Source of the DNA: Chloroflexota bacterium
Lineage (GTDB): Bacteria > Chloroflexota > UBA6077 > CF-72
DNA length: 5,059 nt
Direction of reading: 5' to 3'
NCBI GenBank assembly: GCA_019242065.1
Contig: JAFAWJ010000557.1
Coordinates: 1 to 5,059, forward strand
Part shown: in pieces, positions 1 to 5,059 of the stretch
How the letters are laid out: every line of letters starts with the position of its first letter
How positions within the stretch are numbered: the stretch's first letter is position 1
Translations under genes and position numbers: made by a program
Notes under the pieces: model-generated
Seen by the model: the letters and a program-made list of their open reading frames with translations, nothing else
Told to the model about the DNA's origin: nothing
Databases searched by the model: none

Positions 1-1558
1 AGTTAGCGAGCACACCGTCGCTCAAAGTCTGGCGCCAGAACGCGTCGAAGTCACCAGCCGGGTGCTGCGTCTGCCAGTAGGTTTTGACGCTGTCATGGCT
101 GGGAGTAGCCGGAGCGTCGGAAAACGTGGCCAGCACCTCGTGGATGGAGTGCGCCTCGCTGTACAGCGGCGCAATGGTGGGTTGCAGGATGGTGGTGGTG
201 CCGTCAAACCCGCGCGCGTCGCTCCAGTCCTCGAGTGGATGCAGGGCCGGCACGTGCCACTGACACGCATCTGCTGTCTCGTCCTCGAACAGTCCGAGGT
301 ACACGGTCGTCCCGACGTGCTGCAGCGCGTCTCCGAACGGGACATCGGCCGGAGCGGAGTACGCCGGATTGCCACCCAGAATCACCAGCAGCGCGACCTG
401 GCCAGTGGACATGTCTTCGACCAGTTGCCGCAATGACGACACGTGGTCCACGGCGTCCACGAGCACCGGACTCGCGTAGTCCACCGTCGTTCCAACGCTG
501 CCGAGCGCCGCGTTGATCGCATGCGCCGCGGCGTGGACTGCCGGTGGTTGAAAATCGCCGGGAATCACCAGCGACGTGCGGCCGTGTCCGCGCAAGTCGT
601 CGGCCAGGGTCGCGAGGAAATCCGATGGGACTCCCGCGGGCGCCTGGACGACCGGCGCGGCGGTGTTGACACCCAGGGCGCCTGCCAGCGCGAACGCCAG
701 TGCCTGGATGTCACTTGCGGGTAACGGCAACCGATGGTCGGCGGCCACGCCGAGCAGCGATGGTGTGCTCTCCACCGCGTACACACGGCTGAGCGCGCCT
801 TGCTCCGGACGCCGGCGGGTGGCGAAGTCGTGCATGTAGCGCAGCCGCCCTGGCGCCCACGCGAATGTATCTGCGTCGAGGCTGAGCACGACGTCCGCTG
901 CTTCAAAGTGGTAACGCGGCTCGACCGGTTGGCCGAACACGAGCTGGGCGCCGGCCAGCGCATTGTCACGGTTGACCGGCTCCCACCAGTGCCACCTGGC
1001 GTTCGGAAAGGTCTGTCCGAGCTGGGCGATCTGGGCCGCCAGGGTCGGCGACGTGCTGGACCCGCTGAGGAACCGGATACCCTGACCACCGCTAGAACGT
1101 AACGTCTCAACCGTCGTGCGCAAACGGCGCTGGAACTCGTTCCAGGTGTTGATCTGACCCTCGAATGTGACCGTTTGGGTGCGTGTCGGCTCGTACAGCG
1201 TCAGGACGGACGCCTGGCCGAATGCATCGGTGGTGCCCAGGCTGGCTGGCTGTTGTGGATTGCCCTCGATCTTCGTTGGACGTCCTAGCTGAGTCTCGAC
1301 CAACACGCCCTGGGCGAAACCTCCGAGCACGTGCGCGCTGGCGAAAAAGAGGGGCTTGTCGGTTTGCACCTGGGCGGGCTGACGCACGTACGGCACGATC
1401 TGCTCGTGCGGCGGTGCGCAGGCAGCGGCCCCCGCCATCGCGAGCGAGGCACCCATGAGTTGGATGAAACGGCGTCGACTCATGGGATCAGTCCGCTGAG
1501 CCAGTGCTTCGAGGTACGCGGCTTTGCGAGTGGAACGAACGTCCGGTGCGTCAGTCAT
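1..1558 (-). CDS. actB: ActB, Alternative Complex III subunit with Tat-type leader (partial, 3' end outside window)
   Basis: This is the amino-terminal 519 codons of the molybdopterin-oxidoreductase-like subunit of ACIII. The frame is open to the window edge. In the family the full protein is about twice this length: an N-terminal half that resembles molybdopterin enzymes but binds no cofactor, then a ferredoxin-like half with Fe-S clusters; the latter lies outside this window. I see the twin-arginine motif SRRRFIQLMGAS (residues 27-38), a hydrophobic segment, and a cysteine at 47 that could be a lipoprotein acceptor, although AAAC is a weak lipobox. After it come the family blocks IVPYVRQP (54-61) and GRPTKIEGNPQQPASLG (92-108). 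The ATG at 1558-1556 is 4 nt after the actA stop (TAA, 1565-1563) with no clear Shine-Dalgarno, suggesting translational coupling. A second ATG at 1483-1481 sits just before the RRR. I prefer the upstream start because ActB-like proteins carry an extended leader before the Tat motif, though here the extension is only about 25 residues. The protein acts on the outer face of the cytoplasmic membrane with ActA. Confidence 0.93.
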   Translation of the reverse strand, partial: MTDAPDVRSTRKAAYLEALAQRTDPMSRRRFIQLMGASLAMAGAAACAPPHEQIVPYVRQPAQVQTDKPLFFASAHVLGGFAQGVLVETQLGRPTKIEGNPQQPASLGTTDAFGQASVLTLYEPTRTQTVTFEGQINTWNEFQRRLRTTVETLRSSGGQGIRFLSGSSTSPTLAAQIAQLGQTFPNARWHWWEPVNRDNALAGAQLVFGQPVEPRYHFEAADVVLSLDADTFAWAPGRLRYMHDFATRRRPEQGALSRVYAVESTPSLLGVAADHRLPLPASDIQALAFALAGALGVNTAAPVVQAPAGVPSDFLATLADDLRGHGRTSLVIPGDFQPPAVHAAAHAINAALGSVGTTVDYASPVLVDAVDHVSSLRQLVEDMSTGQVALLVILGGNPAYSAPADVPFGDALQHVGTTVYLGLFEDETADACQWHVPALHPLEDWSDARGFDGTTTILQPTIAPLYSEAHSIHEVLATFSDAPATPSHDSVKTYWQTQHPAGDFDAFWRQTLSDGVLAN

Positions 1559-1562
1559 GAAC

Positions 1563-2213
1563 TTAGCGGTGGCACGTGTCGCAGCTGATCTTGGACTGAA
1601 TGTGGTACATCTGGACGAGCTCCTGCCCGAGCGTGTCCTGGTCGGCCGGCGGTGTCCAGGCCATGTTGAACACCTGGTCCTCTGGCCGGACGAAGCGCTT
1701 CGGGTCCTCGTGACACTCGAGGCAGAAGCTCATTTGCATCGTCTGTGTTTTGAAGGTGAGCGGCATTTCGTCGACGCGTCCGTGGCACGTCGAGCAGCCG
1801 ACCCCCTTGGTCACGTGGGCGCTGTGGTCGAAATACACAAATTCAGGCAGGTTGGTCACGCGGTTCCATTGAATCGGTTGTCCACTTTGGAAGCTGTCGA
1901 AGACCGGCTGCAAGGTTGGGCTCTGGGCCCACACTTCAGAGTGGCAGTTCATGCACACCTGGGTGGACGGAATACCCGCGAACGCCGAGGATTCGGCGGT
2001 GGTGTGACAGTAGCGACAGTCGATGCCATCGTCCATCACATGGTGCTGATGACTGAAGGGCACGGGTTGATCGACTGGCTTGCCGACGTCGGTGGCATAC
2101 GTCGAGCGCGCGTACAACTCCAGCACCGAGAAGAGCACCACGGCGCCGAGCAGCGAGCCCCACAATGTCACGCGAGCCAGGCTATTGGTGCTTGGATTGA
2201 AGACTTGAGCCAC
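1563..2213 (-). CDS. actA: ActA, membrane-anchored pentahaem cytochrome c of Alternative Complex III
   Basis: This 216-residue protein is complete. It has one N-terminal hydrophobic helix (about residues 14-33) that serves as uncleaved signal and anchor, followed by a haem domain with five CxxCH motifs: CRYCH (66-70), CMNCH (87-91), CSTCH (140-144), CLECH (164-168) and CDTCH (211-215, ending one residue before the C-terminus). Conserved family blocks include PVPFSHQHH (50-58), AFAGIPST (77-84) and FVYFDHSAHVTKGVGC (125-140), whose histidines are candidate distal haem ligands. The protein belongs to the cytochrome c7/c3-like family. As ActA it relays electrons from quinol oxidation to a cytochrome c or directly to an oxidase. 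The start is GTG at 2213-2211. The frame upstream has a stop (TGA) 18 codons earlier and no ATG, GTG or TTG between, so this start is forced; it also gives the MAQ(V/I)F opening typical of ActA. No Shine-Dalgarno is visible. It leads the operon into actB. A candidate Crp/Fnr site and -10 lie just upstream. Confidence 0.96.
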   Translation of the reverse strand: MAQVFNPSTNSLARVTLWGSLLGAVVLFSVLELYARSTYATDVGKPVDQPVPFSHQHHVMDDGIDCRYCHTTAESSAFAGIPSTQVCMNCHSEVWAQSPTLQPVFDSFQSGQPIQWNRVTNLPEFVYFDHSAHVTKGVGCSTCHGRVDEMPLTFKTQTMQMSFCLECHEDPKRFVRPEDQVFNMAWTPPADQDTLGQELVQMYHIQSKISCDTCHR

Positions 2214-2226
2214 CGGCGCTGGATCG

Positions 2227-2232
2227 ATTGTG
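2227..2232 (-). promoter_or_regulatory. Candidate -10 element for the actAB operon
   Basis: On the minus strand this reads CACAAT, matching the -10 consensus TATAAT at 4 of 6 positions. It would place transcription start near 2220, giving a leader of about 7 nt before the GTG of actA. Such a leader would be almost leaderless, which fits the absence of a Shine-Dalgarno sequence. The dyad at 2254-2269 is then centred at -41.5, the usual place for a class II Crp/Fnr activator. The hexamer match alone is weak; the spacing to the dyad is the main support. Confidence 0.35.
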
Positions 2233-2253
2233 AGGTGGCGCCTACGGGGATTT

Positions 2254-2269
2254 GTTGACCTCGATCACA
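2254..2269. promoter_or_regulatory. Crp/Fnr-type operator-like dyad upstream of actA
   Basis: The plus strand reads GTTGA-N6-TCACA (2254-2269). It matches the Crp consensus TGTGA-N6-TCACA at 8 of 10 positions. Read as an Fnr-type site it is TTGAC-N4-ATCAC (2255-2268), matching TTGAT-N4-ATCAA at 8 of 10. It lies 40 nt upstream of the actA start codon. A further half site ATTGTGA at 2227-2233 is the perfect inverted copy of TCACAAT at 2265-2271. The neighbouring Crp/Fnr genes make a regulator of this class plausible, but which protein binds cannot be told from sequence. Confidence 0.45.
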
Positions 2270-2294
2270 ATTCGGGCTGCTCGCGACGGGCGGC

Positions 2295-2309
2295 GTTGTC
2301 TTCGACAAC
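2295..2309. repeat. 15-bp inverted repeat (6-bp arms, 3-base centre) upstream of actA
   Basis: GTTGTC-TTC-GACAAC is a perfect inverted repeat, extended outward by one G-T wobble and one G-C pair. It lies about 80 nt upstream of the actA start codon, outside any confident gene and just 5' of the recognisable part of the Crp/Fnr pseudogene. It could be an operator for a dimeric regulator or a small hairpin. No T-run follows on either strand, so a terminator is unlikely. Confidence 0.4.
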
Positions 2310-2315
2310 ACCCGG

Positions 2316-2722
2316 TTGGCGTCGCCCAAACACCCTGGCCGCGGCGTGCCGCCGCCGGCGGGAATGACGGAATGGGGGGGCGTGTCCCTCATGCTCGCGG
2401 CGAACGATCCACCTTTTGAATCAGCCTGCCTGGTCGCGGGCGAGGCGCTGCGCATGTCGTCTGGCGCGCTGGTCAACTGCGCCGCTGCTTTGCCAGGTTT
2501 CGAACACCGCCTGCTGCGGTATGCGCATGGCATCTTCAACGAAGCGGTGCGAACGTGGCGTGCAATGCGATTCACAGGGTCGATCGACGCTTGGCTCGCT
2601 GTCTCCTCTTGATCCAGCACTGGCGCGGTACTGTACACATCGTCGACGAGCTGGGCCTGGAGCGACTCGTGTGCGAAGACTACCAGGCCATCCAGACGGT
2701 TTACGCCAGCTTTTTGGGTTGA
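2316..2722 (+). pseudogene. Degraded Crp/Fnr-family transcriptional regulator (frameshifted, HTH deleted)
   Basis: Two plus-strand frames together spell parts of a Crp/Fnr regulator of the type with motifs GVSLML and EALRM. The first frame (recognisable from about 2361 to 2554) reads GVSLMLAANDPPFES, then VAGEALRMSSGAL, then HRLLRYAHGIFNEAVRT: the late beta-roll and the dimerisation helix. The match then moves to the +1 frame at about 2553-2557 and continues VACNAIHRVDRRLARCLLL (from 2555), as expected after loss of one base. At about 2618-2629 this joins directly to WRGTVHIVDELGLERLVCED and ends YASFLG with TGA at 2720-2722. That is the wing and tail of the family, so the roughly 40-residue HTH between them is missing. 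The N-terminal part of the sensor domain is not recognisable upstream of about 2361; 2316 is merely a TTG in the same frame. It is convergent with the fusion gene and overlaps its 3' end by 22 bases. I infer decay after loss of function; the alignment is by eye from family knowledge. Confidence 0.75.
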
Positions 2723-5040
2723 AATATCTGCGTGGGTGCGGGCTCCACCGGAACGGTTGGCAACTCTCGAATGTGGACACGCGCGGTGAGACGATCAATC
2801 TCGTGTTGGATGTCCTGGAGTATTGCCGCGTCAGGTGTGCCACGACTGGCGCGCAAACACCGTAACGCCTGCAGCAAGTAATCCTCATGCTCTTCGGGAG
2901 CAACCGTCTCACAGCCACCCCGTTTCATGGAAGAGACTCGGCGCCGCAACTCGGCCGTCGAGAGGCTGGGAGCCTGCTCGATCAGACCCGCTACCGATGC
3001 GGTGGGTGCCTCGCCGATTATGACCGCTCGCGCCACGTCGAGTCTGCCATCTTCGAGTGCTTGCTTCAGCTCCGGGCGAGCGTTAATCCGCAGCCATCTC
3101 GAGATCGTCGACGCGTTGAAGCCGGTCCGCCGACTCAGTTCGCGGACCCCGAGACCGGTCGCCGCCAGCCGCTCTATCGTTGCCACGCGCTCGGCGTTCG
3201 AAAGCTGCTCGCGGTGCAGGTTCTCGATCGCGTTCAGGAGAAATGCACGGTCGTCGTCCGCGACTCGAATCGTGCAGGGCACTTCCTGGAGTCCCGCCTG
3301 GACGGCCGCACGCAAGCGGCGTACGCCAAACACGAGCTCGTAGCGCTCACCTTTGGGTCGGACGCACAGGGGTTGAAGAAAACCATGCTGTCGCAGCGAG
3401 CCAGCCAGTTCGGCGATCGAACCTTCGGGATAGGTGCGCCGCGAGTTGCAGTGAGAGTCTGGTTCCTCGATGGTGTTGATTCGGATCCAGGCGATGGACA
3501 GTTTGTGTGGCACCGGCAAGGCAACCGGTTCCGGCGCACCACAGGGTAAAATTTGGCAGAGCTCCCGATGTCGACCGCATTTGACGCACGCGTGGCTCGG
3601 GTTGCACTCGAGGTCGCGTTCGAGTCGCTCCGCGCACCCTGTACACAACAGTCCTGACGTTCGCAGGGTGCACAATCGACACCTGTCACCGCGTTGCGCT
3701 GGCTTGCGCAGTGGATCTGCTCGTTGACTATGAAGGATGTGTGCATCCGTCACCATTAACGGGTGCGGTGCTGGTGGCTCGAGGTCGAGCGTGGTACGCG
3801 CCATACTGGGTACTCCTGAACCATGATGCCGTGACGACTGCGTGCTCTGGATGTCGGAATCGAGGAGAAAAATGCGATGGCCTTGCCGCGCGATGACTCC
3901 AGCCTTCGACAGCTCCGCCAACCCGCGAGTGACCGTTTCGCGGCACACACCGAGGTGACGCCCCAACGTGCTGTGCGACCACGTCGCTGGCAAGAGTCGG
4001 CTGCCGTTGCGAAGCGGCACCTGCTCGCAATCTACAATTTCATGCAGCGCTTCAATCAAGCGCTGGTGCACATCCGCCAATGACGCTTGGGCCAACCGCC
4101 GCTCGAGGCGCTCGAGGCGTTCGCCGAGCCGACGCACCTGCGCGCTGCATCTGGCCGCATCGTCCGCGAGCCACTGCAGTAAGCGGTCCGTGCCCCATAC
4201 CTCCAGCGTCCCAGGCACCATGCCGACCAGCGTGTAGCGGACGGGCGGTACGCCGAAGATAGCACCGGCCCCGAAGACGTCTCCGGCTGCGAGCGAATCA
4301 ACCGGAATCGTGCGGAGTGTATCGCCGACCAGGCGGAAGTGGAGCTCGCCCGAGACCACCATACCCACACGACCGATCGGCAAGCCACCGTCGACGACTA
4401 CATCATCAGCTGCATACGCGTGCTTATCGCTGGCAGTGAATAAGCCGATGGTGTCGGACGCTCGCGCGGGTGCGGCTGGCAGCTGCGGTCGCAGGTGCTG
4501 GACTCTCGCCAGTGTTTCGGGCCGGATTTGCAGGAGCGCGGCGAGCGTCGTGCCTTTGACTTTTCGACGCGACGCCAGGCTTGCCGAGATGCGTGGCTGC
4601 ATGTCACGAATCCGGTCACGCACCGAAAGCAAGCACACACCTCTCAGTAGGGCCAGCGCGAGTTCCACACGCTGGGCAAGGCATCCGAGGATCAGACTGC
4701 GAAGCTCCGGCAGGGTTGCCAGGCCGCGCTGAACCTCGTCGGTGGGTAAGAGCCAGGCTTCGACTCGGGTGACTGCCTCCGCGAACTCCAGGTGGGTTGT
4801 CTTGCCGATCAATGGCGCGACACCGACAATCTGGCCGGGGCCGAGGACAGCCGTGCTCGTCTCTCGCCCGTCGTCATCAAGCAGGAAACAACGCACGTGA
4901 CCGTCGCGAATCAGGTAGATCGCGTCAGCCGGCTCTTCGGCCTGCAGCAGGAACTGACCTCGAGCGAAGGTTCGCGGGCGCGCGAAGCGCACACCCGTCA
5001 GACCCTGGTGCAGAACGTTCGGCTGTAGGTCACACGCCAT
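2701..5040 (-). CDS. Tandem Crp/Fnr - Cys-rich - ParB/Spo0J fusion protein (779 aa)
   Basis: One open frame encodes four modules. Residues 1-185 are a Crp/Fnr unit: beta-roll (about 28-100, with IYLIRDGHVR and VLGPGQIVGVAPL), dimer helix, and a divergent HTH (164-183, TTLAALLQIRPETLARV). Residues 190-400 are a second Crp/Fnr unit: beta-roll (205-290, VVSGELHFRL, LAAGDVFGAGAIFG), long Leu/Arg-rich helix (292-333), and a canonical HTH (352-394) with CRETVTRGLAELSKAGVI. Residues 454-500 are Cys-rich. Residues 516-650 are a ParB N-domain (SIAELAGSLRQHGFLQPLCV; box GVRRLRAA at 572-579; ENLHREQLSNAER at 606-618) followed by a KorB-type HTH (about 630-675, GVRELSRRTGFNASTISRWL). The C-terminal ~70 residues are helical with a Pro-rich tail. 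Crp family members are usually 200-250 residues and act as dimeric promoter regulators; ParB proteins are typically CTP-binding DNA clamps. No FNR-type N-terminal Cys cluster is present (only C3) and no classical cAMP pocket stands out, so the ligand is unknown. The role is probably DNA-binding and sensory; a partition role is uncertain because no parA or parS is seen here. Confidence 0.85.
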   Translation of the reverse strand: MACDLQPNVLHQGLTGVRFARPRTFARGQFLLQAEEPADAIYLIRDGHVRCFLLDDDGRETSTAVLGPGQIVGVAPLIGKTTHLEFAEAVTRVEAWLLPTDEVQRGLATLPELRSLILGCLAQRVELALALLRGVCLLSVRDRIRDMQPRISASLASRRKVKGTTLAALLQIRPETLARVQHLRPQLPAAPARASDTIGLFTASDKHAYAADDVVVDGGLPIGRVGMVVSGELHFRLVGDTLRTIPVDSLAAGDVFGAGAIFGVPPVRYTLVGMVPGTLEVWGTDRLLQWLADDAARCSAQVRRLGERLERLERRLAQASLADVHQRLIEALHEIVDCEQVPLRNGSRLLPATWSHSTLGRHLGVCRETVTRGLAELSKAGVIARQGHRIFLLDSDIQSTQSSRHHGSGVPSMARTTLDLEPPAPHPLMVTDAHILHSQRADPLRKPAQRGDRCRLCTLRTSGLLCTGCAERLERDLECNPSHACVKCGRHRELCQILPCGAPEPVALPVPHKLSIAWIRINTIEEPDSHCNSRRTYPEGSIAELAGSLRQHGFLQPLCVRPKGERYELVFGVRRLRAAVQAGLQEVPCTIRVADDDRAFLLNAIENLHREQLSNAERVATIERLAATGLGVRELSRRTGFNASTISRWLRINARPELKQALEDGRLDVARAVIIGEAPTASVAGLIEQAPSLSTAELRRRVSSMKRGGCETVAPEEHEDYLLQALRCLRASRGTPDAAILQDIQHEIDRLTARVHIRELPTVPVEPAPTQIFQPKKLA
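3091..3486 (-). other. ParB N-domain plus KorB-like HTH within the fusion
   Basis: Residues 519-650 of the fusion carry the ParB order of motifs: the opening strand (WIRINTIEEP), the SIAELAGSLRQHGFLQPLCV helix-strand, the box corresponding to GERR (here GVRR, 3316-3327), the ENLHRE box and then the HTH. This is the ParB/RepB/Spo0J family core. The Glu-to-Val change in the GERR box is notable because this box contributes to nucleotide binding and turnover in characterised ParB proteins. The remaining residues fit the family well, so I regard this as a true ParB-like fold with uncertain CTPase activity. Confidence 0.85.
3541..3681 (-). other. Cysteine-rich, probable metal-binding module in the fusion
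   Basis: Residues 454-500 contain nine cysteines. Two four-cysteine sets can be drawn: C454-x2-C457-x8-C466-x2-C469, and C485-x2-C488-x6-C495-x4-C500, with C479 between. The pattern suggests two zinc knuckles or ribbons; an Fe-S cluster is a less likely alternative. The module lies between the second Crp HTH and the ParB domain and may be a redox- or metal-responsive joint, but that is inference. Confidence 0.7.
3802..3817 (-). promoter_or_regulatory. Internal ribosome binding site and in-frame ATG for a free ParB-like protein
   Basis: On the minus strand AGGAG (3817-3813) stands 8 nt before an ATG (3804-3802) that is in frame with the fusion, at codon 413. Translation from here gives MARTTLDLEPP and a 367-residue protein with the Cys-rich, ParB and HTH parts but neither Crp unit. 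The start falls in the low-complexity linker right after the second Crp unit ends. It may be a relic of a formerly separate parB-like gene or a working second start; sequence alone cannot decide. Confidence 0.5.
3859..3987 (-). other. Canonical Crp-type HTH of the second Crp unit in the fusion
   Basis: Residues 352-394 read as a standard Crp/Fnr winged HTH: STLGRHLGVCRETVTRGLAE provides helix-turn-recognition helix, followed by LSKAGVI and the wing RQGHRIFLLD. The RET(V)xR signature of the recognition helix is intact, so this module probably binds a Crp/Fnr-like dyad. The corresponding HTH of the first unit (residues 164-183) keeps RPETLAR but has Gln where the turn glycine is expected, and is followed by no clear wing. 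Confidence 0.8.
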
Positions 5041-5045
5041 TCGAT

Positions 5046-5050
5046 TCCCT
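5046..5050 (-). promoter_or_regulatory. Shine-Dalgarno sequence of the fusion gene
   Basis: AGGGA on the minus strand lies 5 nt before the ATG at 5040-5038. It supports this start, which also leaves room for a complete first beta-roll. The promoter of the gene is beyond the window; only 19 upstream bases are visible. Confidence 0.6.
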
Positions 5051-5059
5051 ATTGTTTGA

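Noticed and set aside
248..257. GGCACGTGCC palindrome as a parS-like site for the ParB domain
   Set aside because: Matches the parS consensus (TGTTTCACGTGAAACA) only at the central CACGTG, and it lies within actB coding sequence (residues WHVPA).
1524..2258. 244-codon plus-strand open frame opposite actA
   Set aside because: Fully antisense to the five-haem actA gene; its His/Val/Glu-rich translation is a shadow of GC-rich coding sequence.
2347..2370. CCGCCGGCGG palindrome followed by GGGAATGACGG resembling a REP-type repeat
   Set aside because: Only one copy in the window, and the downstream half is within the recognisable Crp remnant; no paired inverted GGGAAT/ATTCCC arms around it.
2168..2638. 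156-codon minus-strand open frame across the gap before actA
   Set aside because: It overlaps the actA start out of frame, has a low-complexity Ser/Arg/Pro-rich translation without a recognisable motif, and lies antisense to the Crp/Fnr remnant, which explains the region better.
2655..2688. GCCTGG ... CCAGGC inverted repeat just after the fusion stop as a terminator
   Set aside because: Six-base arms with a 22-base loop, no T-run, and it lies in the coding remnant of the Crp pseudogene.
1..5059. CRISPR arrays, tRNA or rRNA genes, insertion sequences
   Set aside because: No direct repeat arrays, no tRNA-like cloverleaf or rRNA motif, and no transposase fragments or terminal inverted repeats were seen.

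Overview
The window is GC-rich DNA from an aerobically respiring bacterium. All intact genes lie on the minus strand. The most diagnostic content is the start of an Alternative Complex III (ACIII) operon: actA, a complete membrane-anchored pentahaem cytochrome c, followed 4 nt later by actB, which is cut off by the left window edge. ACIII is a quinol:cytochrome c/oxidase oxidoreductase found in Chloroflexota, Acidobacteriota, Bacteroidota, Myxococcota, Rhodothermota and others. The sequence does not let me choose among these phyla with confidence.

Layout in minus-strand transcription order, right to left. Positions 5040-2701 hold one uninterrupted 779-residue reading frame of unusual architecture. 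It has two consecutive Crp/Fnr-type units (each a cyclic-nucleotide-binding-like fold plus HTH), then a cysteine-rich module with three CxxC pairs, then a ParB/Spo0J-type domain with its KorB-like HTH. Inside it, exactly where the ParB part begins, sits an in-frame ATG with a good Shine-Dalgarno sequence, so the locus may make both a fusion and a free ParB-like protein. Positions 2700-2214 separate this gene from actA. Most of this gap is the decayed remnant of a third Crp/Fnr-type regulator on the plus strand (about 2316-2722), with a one-base frameshift and a precise loss of its HTH. Its end overlaps the tail of the fusion gene by 22 bases. Nearest to actA the gap holds a Crp/Fnr-type dyad (2254-2269) centred 41.5 bp upstream of the start point implied by a -10-like hexamer, plus a 15-bp dyad further up. 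Positions 2213-1563 are actA and 1558-1 are the first 519 codons of actB.

Working model (inference): the ACIII operon has a Crp/Fnr-class activator site, a former Crp/Fnr neighbour has lost its DNA-binding domain, and an intact tandem-Crp-ParB protein is encoded next door. The most interesting element is that fusion protein, which joins sensor-type transcription factor modules to a ParB-type (usually CTP-dependent DNA clamp) module through a metal-binding-like linker. I know of no characterised protein with this arrangement.
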